A stretch of DNA of 64,000 nt, taken from contig JAUCBN010000017.1 of NCBI GenBank assembly GCA_035048815.1, forward strand, positions 14,752,936 to 14,816,935. Direction: 5' to 3'. The notes under the pieces were generated by a model. It did no database searches, had not been told where the DNA came from, and was given only the letters and a program-made list of their open reading frames with translations. The position numbers and the translations under genes are program-made. This DNA comes from Abelmoschus esculentus. Taxonomy: Eukaryota; Streptophyta; Magnoliopsida; Malvales; Malvaceae. Positions 49,232-61,893 of this stretch are shown piece by piece (within the stretch, counting starts at the first letter, position 1; each line of letters starts with the position of its first letter).

Positions 49232-50793
49232 TTCGCTGTCTGGACAGCCGGCCGGAAACGGAAGCTTAATGAAACGTTGAGCCATTTATACGAGATATAT
49301 CACAAGTTATTAAATTCAATTATATTTAATTTAATTAAATTTTTTTATTAGTTAAATTATTAATATTTGACCTAAAATATTCGAGAATTATTTTAAAAAA
49401 TAAAATTTATTATTAATATTTTAAAATTAAAATAATTAAAATATATAATATTAATAATTAATATCAAATAACAAAGATTATATTTTAAAATATATATTAC
49501 TATAATCACTATTAATTTATTAAAAAATATAAATTACAAATTAAAATTTAAACCCTTTTATTAATATATCACATACATAATTCACATCAATAATAATATT
49601 TAATAATATAAATTTGTATCATTTTAAAAATATTATAAATCTTTATTTATCATTGGTCGATGTAAAAACAAAAGCCACCTAGAATTGTAATAAAAAATAA
49701 AAAAAATCCATGAATCCTGCTGAGCTGGTGCCGGTTTGATATAACAATTATATAGTAAAATAATAATAACGATATTTAAATCAGATATATTATTATATTA
49801 TCTTAAATAATTAATATATTATTCAATAAACAATTTTTAATAAATAAAAAATACACACAAAGTGACCCGTGACTGATGCAAACAGTCACTCATCTGTTTT
49901 AATTTTTAATAAAATATCTAGAATATAAAAATTGTGGGCAGACAAAGGAAACCCAGATTCTCTTCGAGCATTCGATCAAGACAAGACCAACCCTAACAAC
50001 AATCATTTCTATTTTTATTTTTTATTTTTTATTTTTATTTATTATTTAATTTAAGTGAGAGAAAACAAAATACAAGAAGTAAATGAGATGGGAATACGAT
50101 AGCACATTGTTTATTGTATTTTTGAAAAGTATTGTTTTTGTTTTTAAATTTAATAAAAAGGTAAAATTTTGGTTTTGGTACTCTATTTTCTTTAAATTTA
50201 AAATGTAATCCTTATGCTCTATAAGAGGTGGAGTGAAAAGAATTGTTTATCGGTTAAGCGGGTGAAAATAAATAATGAGCGTTAATTTTTTAAAAAATAA
50301 TATTAATTATTTTTGAATTGATATTAATATTATTTTAAAGTAATATTGAATTTATTTTTTATTTTAAACTAATACTTATACCAATAAGATGATTTTTTGC
50401 CGTGTGTGTTAACATATTTTTTCTGTAAGTGATAATTTTATATAATCAACTGTTAATTTTATTCATCTGTTTTATTTATTTAACAATTTAAAATATATAA
50501 GCTTTATACTTATAAAAAATTATATTATGTTAAATTCAAGTATGATAAAGGACTAAAAGCATAATTTTACCATCAGAATATTGTATTAAAAATCATTAAA
50601 ATTCCGCCTAATACAAACACACATAATCAAACATCGACGACCCAATAAAAAACAAAACAAAGAAAATCGTGAAATCCCAAAAATCCTTCCACGTATACGC
50701 CACGTGTCATTCAATTTGACCTTCCGTACAATAAAAATAGAATAAAAAATCACCAACACTAACTCATCTTTCCTGCGTCCAGAACCACCCGCT
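49232..50793. other. Intergenic region with divergent promoters of NAA20 and the F-box gene
   Basis: The first ~60 bases are the NAA20 leader. 49290-49660 and 49740-49900 are AT-rich with no gene. 50030-50560 is AT-rich. 50580-50793 is the probable F-box gene promoter and leader, less AT-rich, with an ACGT motif (gccacgtgtc, about 50699-50708) about 90 bp before the ATG. Confidence 0.4.
50699..50708 (+). promoter_or_regulatory. G-box-like element upstream of the F-box gene
   Basis: GCCACGTGTC contains the palindromic CACGTG core recognised by plant bHLH and bZIP factors, about 90 bp before the start codon. Whether it acts is unknown. Confidence 0.35.
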
Positions 50794-53700
50794 ATGGATA
50801 CCCTCCTCCACCCTCCTCCGCCAGCTGGTTCCCCGGCCTCCATGGCCAAACGCCCCTGCTCTTCTTCTTCCTCTCAAAACCCTAGGCTTCCTTCTCACTT
50901 CTCTCAAATGGACCATCTCCTCCGCTCTTTCCTCTCCTTCCCCGATTCCTCTCTTCCTATTTCCCTCGATCTTTCTTTCGACCGCCTCCTCGATTCCTCC
51001 CATTCCGAAACCGATCAATCTCTTCTCATAGATCGCGCTCATAACCTAGGTTGCCTCCTTCTCCGTGCTGCCAATCGCTCTGCTCGGAACGTGCTTCGAT
51101 TCATAACTCCGTTGCCTGGGTCCTCCCTCCTGATCTCACCATCAAGGTAATGATTCTATTCTTCATTTTGATCGACGGCTTTGATTTTATTTTATCTTTT
51201 GTTTCTTCTTTCTTTTTTTGTTATTTATTGTTGTTGTTGTTGTTGTTGTTATTATTATCATTATTGCAGGTGTTTTCGATGCTGGATTCGCAGAGTCTTT
51301 GCTACGCCGCGGCAACCTGTTCGATGTTTAACAAGTGTGCCATGGATCCTTTGTGCTATGCCAATATTGACCTAACTACTGTCGTGCCCAAGGTTAATAA
51401 TGCTGTTGTTTCCACCATGATCCAACGAGCTGGAAAATCACTCCAGTAAGACTTAGTTTCTTTTTTCGGTATCACTAGTCAGCATTTAATATCAGTAATA
51501 ATTGCTCAACCTTAGCTATGTTCAATACTTCAATTTCCTTTTGCGTTGTGAAAAAAAAGGAAAAAAAAAGATTCCTTATAAGCAACTCAAAGTTTGTCTT
51601 TGCCAGTTCCTTTATACTATATGTGTTGGAGAAAAGATCAGTGTGAGTTAGTATTGGCTAGTTTATTTATAATTTCATATGGTTCAATTGTTGTTTTTAT
51701 AATTATAGTTTCTTGTTGATTACTATCTTTTGAATGGTTATTTAGATCTCTTAAGCTCGGTATAGTACCTGGCCCAACTGGGTCTCCTGGTTCCAGTCAA
51801 CCATTGGTTTATACCACCAGGAACTCTATAGATGTATCCAGCTTTTCATGGAATGATAAAAGGACCAGACAAGGAAAAGAATCATCCATTCTTACGAGGT
51901 CCTGCTTGTGTCCATTAAGTGGGGACAATGGTGCCACTGGGTATGGTTTGATGCATTAACTTCTTTCTGAGAATCAGTAATGTGTAACAAGTTGTTCTTA
52001 TTAGTTGCTCTTTTTCTACTGTAAGGACTCTTTTGAGGAGGTTGCATCTTTACAATATTGAAAGAATGGACAATGCATCACTTTGCGTGGCATTAGCGGC
52101 ATGCCCTTCTTTACTTGATTTGGAAATTGTTGGCCTGTGAGTTTCCTTATTTAAGCTGATTTCAGTACTTCTCTTTCCTGCCAATCCAACAATCTTGCTT
52201 TTCCTTCTGTTTTCTTTTCTTTCTGTCCACTTGAGTTTGCAAAAAGCTATATAGCAGCTGGATGATTCTATGAGCAATAAAAGCTTAAAACTTAAAAGTT
52301 GTTTGTTATTTAATACGGAACTGTTGATAAAAATGGCAAAAACTCTGAGATTGATTGATTTACAAGTGCACGGTTATGAATCAGTATTCAGATGTTCATA
52401 AAGAGATGAGTGAGTGAATACTAAGTATGGACATTAATTAAACAATCACATCGTTGTTATCTGAATCATTTCAGTTCTTAACCCAGTCTAATGTGCTATT
52501 CTTGATGACGATACTGATTTAGAAGGTAATTGTTTGGCAAAGTAGTCGGTGTTTTTTCTACTCAACCTTCTAAGTTGTTTGTTGTCCCTCCTTTTGATGC
52601 AGTCATGTTGAGCTGAGGCAAACCTTGATGTCAGTGAGCTCAAATTGTCACTTCATAGAGCGTTTATTCTTTGAGTCTTCCAAAACAGGTACAATGTTCT
52701 TCGGAGTTTGTTGTTTCTAAATGCTCAAAACATCTTCTAAAGTGTCATGATAATGCAGGGAGGGATGACAGCTTGAAGTCACCAACTTGTTTTGAGTTGG
52801 TGAACAATTGTCCTAATCTTTCTTCTTTGTCCCTGAGAGGTTTTAAACTGCATGATTATAAAGTACGCATACTTGTTAAGGTATGCACTCATCTAATGTT
52901 GTTTAAAATTTTCTCTGTTTTGGTTTGCACTCCAAAGGCATGCTTAATGGAATGAAATCTTGTCAGACATTTAAAATCTCATGAAGAAATTGATACGGGT
53001 GAACAGGGTTTGATATTACTTCATTCATGGTCCTTGTATTGTTTTTTTTTCTTGAAAATATCTAATGTCTTGAAGTTTTTCTACTTACATTCAATTTATA
53101 CAGCATTTTTTTAATAGGGACAGATTCAACTTTTCCTAATAAAATCAAAAATTCTAAATTGGTTACTTGTTAAGGTTCAATGTTTGACACATAGTATCGC
53201 TGGTATGAAACCATTAAGAAGGGTGGGTTTGCAACTTTGCATAAATATGTTGTAAGCTGGAAGAATGGCTATTCTCTTTTATTATACTACAGTAAACGGT
53301 GGTCTAATCATTTGCAGGGATTCCGTAAACTTAAATATGCTGATTTTTCAACGTCATACTCGATCACTGGAACATTTTTGAGGTCCATTCAGCCTGTCAA
53401 TATACCTGCTAGATTCTTTTAAAGGCTTCTTTTTTCAACACTATTTTATCCAGTATTCAGAAGTTCTTTCTCTCTTTGATCAGGAATTTGGGAAATGACA
53501 GCGCCGGAAATCTACTAGAGGTTTTAATATTAAGGGACTGCATGCATCTCAGAGAGGTGAGGTCTAAACTAGCTCCTCTTCCTACAGAAAACCTTCTCTC
53601 TCTCTCTCTCCAGTCTGACTTTTTAATTTTCACGCAGATGGAAGTTGCTCGGTTCTTGACAGCTGTTCTTGCAGGAGATTTTAAGTTTCTTAAACACCTT

Positions 53701-54351
53701 GTGAGTGAAGTTTATATGTAAATATCATTTCATAGTTCTTACTTTTTTTGTGATTCCGCTTTTAACTGTGCTTGCTTTCATCCATAGGACATATCTAATA
53801 GGGAGGGTTTAGCTTCAGAAGGTGACTGGTATCAGAGATCTTACAACTCCAGGTAAATAAGTCCTTTGTGAGACTTCCCTATACTGTTGAGATTGCCTTA
53901 TCTTTTACTGACATCTAATGTCTTTATATATTCTGCAGCTTTATTCCTTTAAAGCAGGTTTCGGAAGTAAGACCTGATATTTGTCTGCTGGCTGAGTTTC
54001 CATCAGAAGGATGGTATAGTTTTCTATTATACTTAGTTTTTGTATCATTATTCCTAGTGTTTTTACCCTCGGATAAACATTTTAAGCCAAGAAAATGGAA
54101 GTTGCCGAGTAATGAATTTTGCATTTTGGCTTTGCAGCTTTCTTGACATAGACCACATAATGGATAGTGATCTTAACAGTGAGATCAGGCTGCCATTCCA
54201 ACAGAGGGGTCATACTTCTGATGATGCCATGCTTACGAGTTCATTAGAGAGCAGTTACAATAGTGATCAGGGTAGTGGTAACGAGTATCAAGATTCAGGT
54301 TTTGTAGTATATGAGGAAAGCTCAGATGAGGTGGATTTCCTGGTTGTTTAG
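50794..54351 (+). CDS. F-box / leucine-rich-repeat protein (SKIP17-like), one 1-bp deletion in exon 1
   Basis: Twelve exons: 50794-51146, 51270-51445, 51746-51940, 52026-52136, 52603-52688, 52759-52880, 53318-53382, 53484-53556, 53638-53700, 53788-53852, 53939-54013, 54138-54351. Restoring one base near 51090 gives about 532 residues with all junctions in phase. The N-terminus is Pro/Ser-rich (MDTLLHPPPPAGSPASM). An F-box-like segment spans the exon 1/2 junction (LPPDLTIKVFSMLD, CYAAATCSMFNKCAMDPLCY). LRR-type repeats follow (LLRRLHLYNI, ACPSLLDLEIVGL, LVNNCPNLSSLSLRGF, LEVLILRDCMHL, FKFLKHLDISN) and then an acidic tail. Such proteins are substrate adaptors of SCF ubiquitin ligases through SKP1/ASK; Arabidopsis SKIP17 is the closest relative I can name. 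In exon 1 the initiator frame reads through SARNVLRF while the conserved RASIHNSVAW continues in the next frame, so the assembled frame is broken. Confidence 0.85.
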
Positions 54352-55260
54352 GAAAAGCTACCAGTATAGCCGAGTTTTGAAACTTGCAGCCACTAAATGC
54401 ACTGGTAATGTGATCTCATCCTTCTGATTTGGAAAATCTTGAACCATCTAGTTTATAGAGTAGGATTGCCAATTAGATATCATCTAGACATAAAATGAGT
54501 ACCTTCTCAGCATTGAGAAGAGTACTTGATGCTTCCTGTTCATCAATGCTCGAATTCATGGCTGCATTCATACACAACCAGGGAATGGTTATAATCCGAA
54601 AGTACCTTGCTTGACAAGTATTATATCCAAGTGCCCGGCACTCGAATAATTCCCGAATGTATTGCTGAAATTTAGGCTAGTTTTCTCCCATTCGAGGGAG
54701 AATTTCCGGGCACTAATTAATATTGATAGAGGAGAAGTGATGTGTATTTTCTGACCAACTCATCGTATTTACAACAGCTAACCCCGGAGAGTCAGCTTTT
54801 CTCAGAATTGAAGCTGAACTTAAGAAAGGTGAAGTATTGAATATTGAACGTCAGTATAGTAGCATAGTTTCCTTTTATCATTCCCATTTATGATAATTCG
54901 ATGCTCTAACACTGCAATATCCGACGGTCGGCTTCTCTGTATATCTTCTTCTTCACTGAGATTGTAATTCATAAAAGAAATGCCTCTGGGGAAATACATT
55001 TTTCTTCCCCGTCACTGTGTATCATGAAAAGTGTCAGCCAATGCTTGACGAGTTGTGGGTACTGTAATTTGTAGTGAACTGGTCTCTGGTGATGATATAT
55101 TTGATTGTGGCAAAATCTGCAGCATCTGCAGGCAAAACTGAGCTGGAGAAAATGAAGCAGTAAAAATTTACAATGCGGTTGGGCAGTTCCGAGATAAAAT
55201 ACTAATCGAAATGATTTCACGTATAAAACTTAGGTAATTAGTTCATGTATGAGTGTTTAT
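54352..55260 (+). other. 3' UTR and downstream of the F-box gene
   Basis: Normal-composition sequence continues to about 55200 without a supported frame; much of it is probably 3' UTR. The minus-strand frame at 54969-55220 has no family support. Confidence 0.4.
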
Positions 55261-57062
55261 TTCATATAAGTGTTTATGAAAATTTTGTTTAGAGATTTTA
55301 TTTGAGGTTTAAGTATGATAATTTTAAATTTATAATTTAAATATTTAATTATATCACTTTAAACCTTAAAATTTAAACTATAATATTAGACCTTAAATTT
55401 CAATAATAATTTTTAAATTATAAATTTTATAATATTTTTTATCGTTTATGTATGAGATGGTATCCATAAAATTTAAATCTTAATTTTTAAAATTTAAAAT
55501 CTAAAATATTATATTTTAAATCACATAAATTGTATTCTAAACATTAATTTTGATAAATTTTATATTAAATATCCTAAATTAAAAGGACTGTATAAGTTAA
55601 TAACACAAAATAATTATACTATCCGTACCGTTCATCAAAGTTTATTTTTTTTATCTTGTCTTCCATATCAATGGCAATAAAATGATTTGTGTGGGATCCC
55701 ATCCCACCACTATCAAGTTTCTGTGCACGTAATAATAACTTATCCACTCCAACAATATGTTAAAGCTTAGACTTAGAGTTGCATTCACTGAAATGATCAT
55801 ATTTCCTTTAATATTGTTTGGTAGCATCCAGAAGTATATGAGTAAAAATCTTTCATGCTCTCATTTGTGTCTCTTTTGTTATTTTACTAAAAAATTAAAT
55901 TTTAAACCATAACTCGTGTTTTTAATATCCTAACCCTATACCTAAAAAATACACCTTACCCTAATTCCCTAAACCCCTACCTAAAATCCTAAACCCTATA
56001 CTCTATACCCCTAACCTAAAATTCTAAACCCTATACCCTAAACCCTTTAATTTGAAGTGGGGACATAAATGGAGTAGGGGAAAGGGACAGATGATTTGGA
56101 CTCGAAGTATATGTTTCCACGTGTACAAGTATTTTATTAACGATTATAAAGTATTATATCTTCATAATTAATATAAAATTTTATAGATTCGAAGAATAAT
56201 CAATGTTTCATTGCTACTGTTATGGTTGCAAACAAAAGATTGGGGGATTATCAATAATTTAAAAAATATTTAATTCCCAGAGATAAAATAAAGTTTACAT
56301 AAATACGATTATCCTATTCCTAAGCCTACCTTTCGTCGAACATTATATAAATTGTTAACGAACATTTTGTCAACAGATCTGTTCATTGATTCCCTTAGCC
56401 TTAGGCATATCTTTTTAAAAACTCAGTGGATGAAGAATATTAAAATATATATATATTACTGGGGAAGTGATCTCAGATTCTGTTTCCTTCCCACGTCAAT
56501 CTCGATCAGTTTAACCTATCATTTTCATGGAGCTTTTTGTTTAAAAGGAATAATCCAATGCAATAAAAAACTATCTTTTAAAGATTTGGATGACACCAGC
56601 AGCAGCAGCAGAAGAAGAAGAACTCTTAGTCATCGGATCCAACAATGCCAGATCTCTGCATTTCTCAAGTGCATGCTTCTTTTTTCCCGGTAACTTTCTC
56701 ACTCCCAATTTTCTCCCGGGAAAAACGACTGTCAATTTTCTTGGTCGTCTAAGTTTAGGTTTCGTTTTTTTTCTTTTTGGGTACAGTTTGATGACTGTGA
56801 TTTAATAAGATCCTGATTCGCGGCAATAGATTAGTGGGTTATTATAATTTATAATTACCATGATTTCCCTTTGAATCTTGTTGGATCCACGATGGCGAAG
56901 TTCTATACGGTGCCGTTTTGGGTATGAGCTTGGTCTCAAAGTTGTCACCGTTATCGTATTCCAGTAGCCTGTAACGAGAATTTAGTATAACTAGAAGTTG
57001 AGTGGACTGAGTTGAATCGTTGAATCTGTAAGGTTTCGTTAACAAACTTGGGGGAAATATGG
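55261..57062. other. Intergenic DNA with a telomere-word repeat and an unassigned GC-richer patch
   Basis: 55260-55660 is AT-rich. 55840-56113 holds the dispersed CCCTAAA-word repeat. 56340-57060 is less AT-rich, with a plus frame containing TPAAAAEEEELLVIGSNNAR (56590-56805) and a minus frame at 56842-57081 starting MATTRVSIFPPSLL. Neither matches a family I know. The second stops being unique where MULE sequence begins near 57080, so a gene remnant cut by the element is possible. Confidence 0.3.
55840..56113. repeat. Dispersed repeat with CCCTAAA words, copy 2
   Basis: The same ordered phrases as at 18890-19140: aaattttaaaccataac, aaaaaatacacctta, aattccctaaacccct, aaaccctttaatttgaagtgg. 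It starts near tatatgag and ends near ctcgaagtata, hinting at short inverted ends. Confidence 0.6.
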
Positions 57063-57079
57063 AGACTCTTGTTGTGGCC

Positions 57080-58757
57080 AAATATTTAATATTCGAATAT
57101 TAAATATTTAAATATTTTTATTTAATATTATTTGAATTAAAATATATGAATAATATTAAATATATAAATAAAAATATTAGTTGAAAAATAATAAATATTC
57201 GAATAAAAATATTTGGATATTCAAATAAAAATCATAAATATTTAAATATTTTTTATTCGAATGTGTGAATAAAAATCATGAATATTTGAATATTTGAATT
57301 TAAAAATATTTAAATAAAAATAATTAGATTTTAATTATCGAACAAAAAATATAAAAATATTTAAACAACAAAATTCAAATATTCGAATAATTAAAATCTA
57401 AATATTTTTATTTGAATATTTAGATTTTAATTTATTTGAATAATTAAAATATAAATATTTAATATTTTTATTTAAATATTAATCGATTTAAACAGTTGAC
57501 CTTTATTAGGGTAATTCAAATACTAAGACATAACCATTTAATACTGCTTTTTCGGATTTTATATTATAAAATTATATTGGCCTTGTGGTTCAGTCCTTTG
57601 CTTTATAAGCAAGAGGGCAAAGGTTCAAATATTAATCACCCAATGTGATTGTGACACGTGTCACAAATTAGTTGGGTGATTAATTTTATTTAGGCATAAA
57701 GATAATTTTAACCCTTAACGTTTATAGTTTTTGTCGTTTTGGCCCTTATTCTTTTTTTGAGATAAATTTAGCCCTTAACCTATATCTTTTTGACAAATAG
57801 CTTATTTTTTAACTAGCTTGGTGACTGGACCGTTAAAAACTTAACGATGATATATATAGAATATAATTTTAAATCACATGGAATATAACCTATCAAATAC
57901 ATATATATATATATAGAATATAATTTTATTCTAATATAAAATATAAAACAATTAAAATTAAAATAAAATATTAAAAAATAATTAATTCTAAAATAAAAGA
58001 TTATTAAACATTCTTAACCCTAATTACGATAAAATCAAAATCTTATTCGAATTGTGTTTATATTTTTTATTATATTTTTTTATATTTTTTATATTTGAAT
58101 TGTGTTTATATTTTTTTTATATTTATTCTAAAATAAAAATATAAATACAATTCGAATAAAATTTTGATTTTATCGTAGTTAGAGTTAAGAATGTTTAATA
58201 ATCTTTTATTTTAGAATTAATTAATTTTTAATATTTTATTTGAATTTTAATCGTTTTATATTTTATATTAGAATAAAATTATATTCCATATATATATATA
58301 TATTTGATAGGTTACATTCTATATCATTTAAAATTATATTCCATATATATATCATTGTTAAATTTTTAACGGTCCAGTCATCAAGCTAGTTAAAAAATAA
58401 GCTATTTGTTAAAAAGATATAGGTTAAGGGCTAAATTTATCCCAAAAAAAGAATGAGGGCCAAAACGACAAAAACTATAAACGTTAGGGGTTAAAATTAT
58501 CTTTATGCCTTTTATTTATTAATTTATTTTTATGATTAATTTAAAATAATAAATAAATTAGAGGGATTAAATATGTAATTTTACGAATTTTAATTAATGT
58601 CCACATCATCACTGTTAACTTTTCCGTCAGAATTTTAACGGCAGTGACCAAAATAGGTAGGGTTTCAAAGTTGGGGTACCTGATTGATGAGTTCTTTAGT
58701 TGGGTGGTCAAAATCGATATCCCCAAATAGTTGGGTGGTCACTGGTGTAGTTTACTC
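57080..58757. mobile_element. MULE related to 7250-8672, left end truncated, host of a nested MULE
   Basis: The right terminal repeat (about 58545-58757, ending GTAGTTTACTC) matches that of the 7250 element. The inner part (57300-57640) matches 7870-8390 of it, including the tRNA-like module. The left terminal repeat is absent: unique sequence ends near 57075 and internal AT repeat begins. It is interrupted by the 817-bp fold-back element at 57693-58509. Confidence 0.7.
57693..58509. mobile_element. Fold-back MULE/MITE, 817 bp, copy 2 (nested)
   Basis: Ends GGCATAAAGATAATTTTAACC and ...AATTATCTTTATGCC, largely inverted along its length like the copy at 26599-27352. Perfect 9-bp target duplications ttttattta lie at 57684-57692 and 58510-58518. 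No coding sequence. It lies wholly within the older MULE at 57080-58757. Confidence 0.85.
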
Positions 58758-59027
58758 TAATTTTTAATAATATTTAGTGTTTTATCTTTAATTAAGTAAT
58801 TAATGATTCTATTAATATTTAATTTTAGAATATTATATAGAAAAGTAGACCATATATCTCACTTCATTTTATGAAAATAGCTATTAATCCGAAGAAAATA
58901 AAGTAATAAAACCAATCCCCCCCGATTATTTTTCCCAACAATTTAATATGACATTGAAAAATGGAAATCAAGTAAGAGAAAGCTGCCCTCCGGCTGCTGC
59001 CACAGGACATAATATGGTGAGTGCTGC

Positions 59028-59896
59028 TTAGATGGAAACGCAGCTCCAAGCCCTTGACGACGACACGAAAAGCAAGAAAAGGACCAGTGAAAACGACAGC
59101 TTAGGGGAATTCCCAGCTGATGTGCCATCGTCCGTCGTGGGAACCGTCTTAGAACCGCCGCCTTTATCGCCACCACCACCACACACAAAAGAAAAACCAG
59201 TAAGAAATAGGACGAATTCATACAATACGAACCCATCAAAGTTGAAAACTTGGTCTAATTATTGTTGTAGTCCATCAACCCGAATAAAATTCAGTCAACC
59301 CTACTCAAATAATAATAATTTTGTGCATATCAAAGGTTTAAAGTTATAAGTAGAGGGATTAAATCTTAAATTTCATCATAATAGAGGGACTAAAACTAAA
59401 CAACAACAACAAAAACTCTCTTCAATGTTATACCTGTAGGAGAATTTGTTCCTGAAGGAGATCCAGAGGGAGAAGAAGCTGTGGAAGTACATGCAAAATC
59501 AATCAATTGGAGAAGTTTACTACTCCATTAATATTAAAAGTAACTTTCTTTAGGCTTACCATTGCACTGGCTAGCCGGGGGAGTTCTAACATTACAAGCA
59601 GTCGGGAGAGCCATTGCCTGCGTCTGGTTAACATCGATACCCAACGATGATCCACCGCCGTTAAGGACCTCGCAGAGGCACCGAGGCTGCGAGCTCACAA
59701 CATTCGCAAGCTGAGAGCAGCATGAAGAAGACGGCGTCGATGAGTTGCCTTGTATATAATTCAAGCACGGGGACATGCTAATAAGCACACTGGTGCAACT
59801 CGAACTCGACTGTGCCAAAACTCCGGTCCACAAAGATGCTGTAGCTATAAACACTGCTGCAAATATTATTGCCTTCCTGCTGCTTCTTGCTGACAT
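59028..59896 (-). CDS. GPI-anchored non-specific lipid-transfer protein (LTPG-like)
   Basis: Three exons (59560-59896, 59434-59478, 59028-59161) encode 171 residues in phase. A signal peptide (AIIFAAVFIATASLWTGVLA) leads into an eight-cysteine domain: SCTSVLISMSPCLNYI, SSCCSQLAN, PRCLCEVLNGG, PTACNVRTPPASQC. It keeps the C-C-CC-CXC-C-C order of the LTP/2S albumin fold. A Ser/Thr/Pro/Gly-rich linker spans exon 2 and the start of exon 3. A hydrophobic tail (LSFSLVLFLLFVSSS) suits GPI anchoring. LTPGs bind lipids at the outer face of the plasma membrane and help in wax or suberin export; which lipid this one carries is not visible. The short hydrophobic segment followed by AWSCVSI is a slightly unusual GPI tail. 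Confidence 0.88.
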
Positions 59897-59996
59897 GTAT
59901 CGCTCAAAACCTGCGCTTTACGACTAAAATGAATGGAATAGTATTTGTTCCTAACTTTGTTTTGGCTTGTGGGGAAGAAGACAATGTGGTTTTGGT

Positions 59997-60004
59997 TTAT
60001 AAAG
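59997..60004 (-). promoter_or_regulatory. Probable TATA box of the LTPG-like gene
   Basis: Minus-strand TTTATAAA about 100 bp upstream of the ATG at 59896, in a normal-composition leader region. Confidence 0.45.
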
Positions 60005-60278
60005 GGCAAATGTTATGACCAAAGTGTTTTCTTTAGTTCACCCACTTTGCCTACTTTATTTAGAACAGATTCTTTGGTGAACAACTACAGCTTTGGAGCA
60101 TCACATTTAATGGGGGTTTAAATAAAGTCAGCTTTATCAGCTGCATGCACTGAAATAAAAAATTAATTATATAAGATTAATTTAGGTGATAAATAATTTT
60201 AATATTGTTTAAATAAATTTTAAATTAGATATAAAGTGATAGAAAAAAAATGAATTATGTAAGGAAAGTATAGTTTTT

Positions 60279-60490
60279 GGAAAAATTATACGGTGAATCT
60301 TGTTCACTACGTCATTTATGGTCCCAAACAATCAGGACCATTGATCTTAATCTTTTTTCAAGTGAATCATCACTTCTTTCCTATATGGACTTAGTGGATG
60401 GATGGTTATTAGGTGGTTATTTAAAAATCAACGATCCTAATTGCTTAAACTATAGGTGACGTGGTGAACAAGGTTCACCGTATAATCTCT
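60279..60490. mobile_element. Small MITE, ~212 bp, copy B
   Basis: Ends aaaaattataCGGTGAATCT and GGTTCACCGTATAATCTCT form an inverted pair; internal phrases caatcaggacc and atcctaattg match copy A at 41048-41262. It lies about 380 bp upstream of the LTPG-like start codon, within possible promoter territory. Confidence 0.6.
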
Positions 60491-61885
60491 CATAGTTCCT
60501 GGGTGTTTCTTTGTGTTGAAGGAAGCTGAAATAAAGGCTTTAATAATGTAGATACATTTTGGCAACAAAGGTGGAACTGACATTAATTTAGAAAAGAAAA
60601 AGCAACCAGTGAAAATTTTGGCAAAATTTATAGAATAATTTAATTAAATATTTTTATTTAGTATATAAAATAATTAAATAATATTTAATTATTTAAATTA
60701 TTTTTTACAGTGTCACATCAAAAATTATTTATCTACCGTTTATTCTCTACAAAATTTACCGAGAAATTTCTAAAATATTTTTCGTTGTGGTTTATATATT
60801 TTAAAATATGTTTCGTTATCGTTTAAAATAGTTTTAGAATTTTAAGGATTTTTGTTTAAAATTTTTAGATTTTTTTTTAATTTTTTAATTTTTTAAAAAA
60901 CGATGAGTGATATTATTTTGTTGCGACATGTGTCAAAGAATTTAAAAAATATTAAAAGTAACGGTTAAAGGGCTTAATTGATTTTTTCTCACTTGCGTTT
61001 GAGGGCTTAATTGAATGTAAAAATAGTTTAACGACTTAATTAATTTTTTGCAAGAGTTTAATGGCTAAATTAATTTCTTTTTCTTGAGTTTGAGGGCTTA
61101 ATTGAGTGTAAAAAATATTTAAGAGTTTAATTATTTTTTTTACAAAACTTTAACGGCTTATTGAACTCTTAAGCCTATAATTAAATCTAAAATCTTAAAA
61201 TTTAAACCATAAATCTTAAACCATTAAACCTTAAACTCTTATTATATAATATAACACATAACCATAAATTCTAAAAACCTAAAATTTTAAACATTAAATC
61301 TTAAATTTCAAACTCTAAATTATAAAACTCTAAACCTTATTAAATTTAAAATTTAATTATATTAAATATCATAAATTAATGAAATAAATTAAATTACGTT
61401 ATTATAAATTCTATAAAAAAACAAAATAAGTATCATGCTAGAAATCTTGTTAGATTTTATTAACACCCCTAAGCACTGCATTCAATTTTTTAAACTATAA
61501 AACTATCTCTATTTTTCTCATTATTACTATTATTAAAGTAAAAATCCTTTGTCTTTTAATATCTTTCATGTTTTTTATTGAAAAATTTTAAAAATTAATT
61601 TTTAAAATTTAAACCTTAAAAATACATATTATCCCTAATTTATTAAATATTAATTATAATCCTTAACTTTAAATTTTAAACCATAAGCTTAACTCATTAA
61701 TTTAAAGTATAAATATTAATAAATGTACGATTAGAAACATACTATTTGTATCTTATAATAATCTCCTTACTCTTTTTTCCCTTTTTATAAGCATTTGTGA
61801 GGTTTTGTTCCCATGACCCATCTTCTCTTTGTAGGCCTTTTGAAGATCCAAACCATTCACGAAACCAACTTGTTTCCTTCCGGAC
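60491..61885. other. AT-rich intergenic DNA
   Basis: No gene. 60960-61170 has variants of the phrase gggcttaattgaatgtaaaa in near-tandem order. 61530-61740 looks like a heavily eroded copy of the CCCTAAA-word repeat (ttaaaccttaaaaatacat, atttaaagtataaat). Confidence 0.4.
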
Positions 61886-61893
61886 GAGGAAGA

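Noticed and set aside
51746..52026. A possible extra frameshift at the exon 3/4 junction of the F-box gene
   Set aside because: Recounting bases from 51841 to 51940 showed the exon ends in the right phase; only the exon 1 shift remains.
59032..59349. 105-codon plus-strand frame METQLQALDDDTKSK
   Set aside because: Antisense to the GPI-tail exon of the LTPG-like gene.
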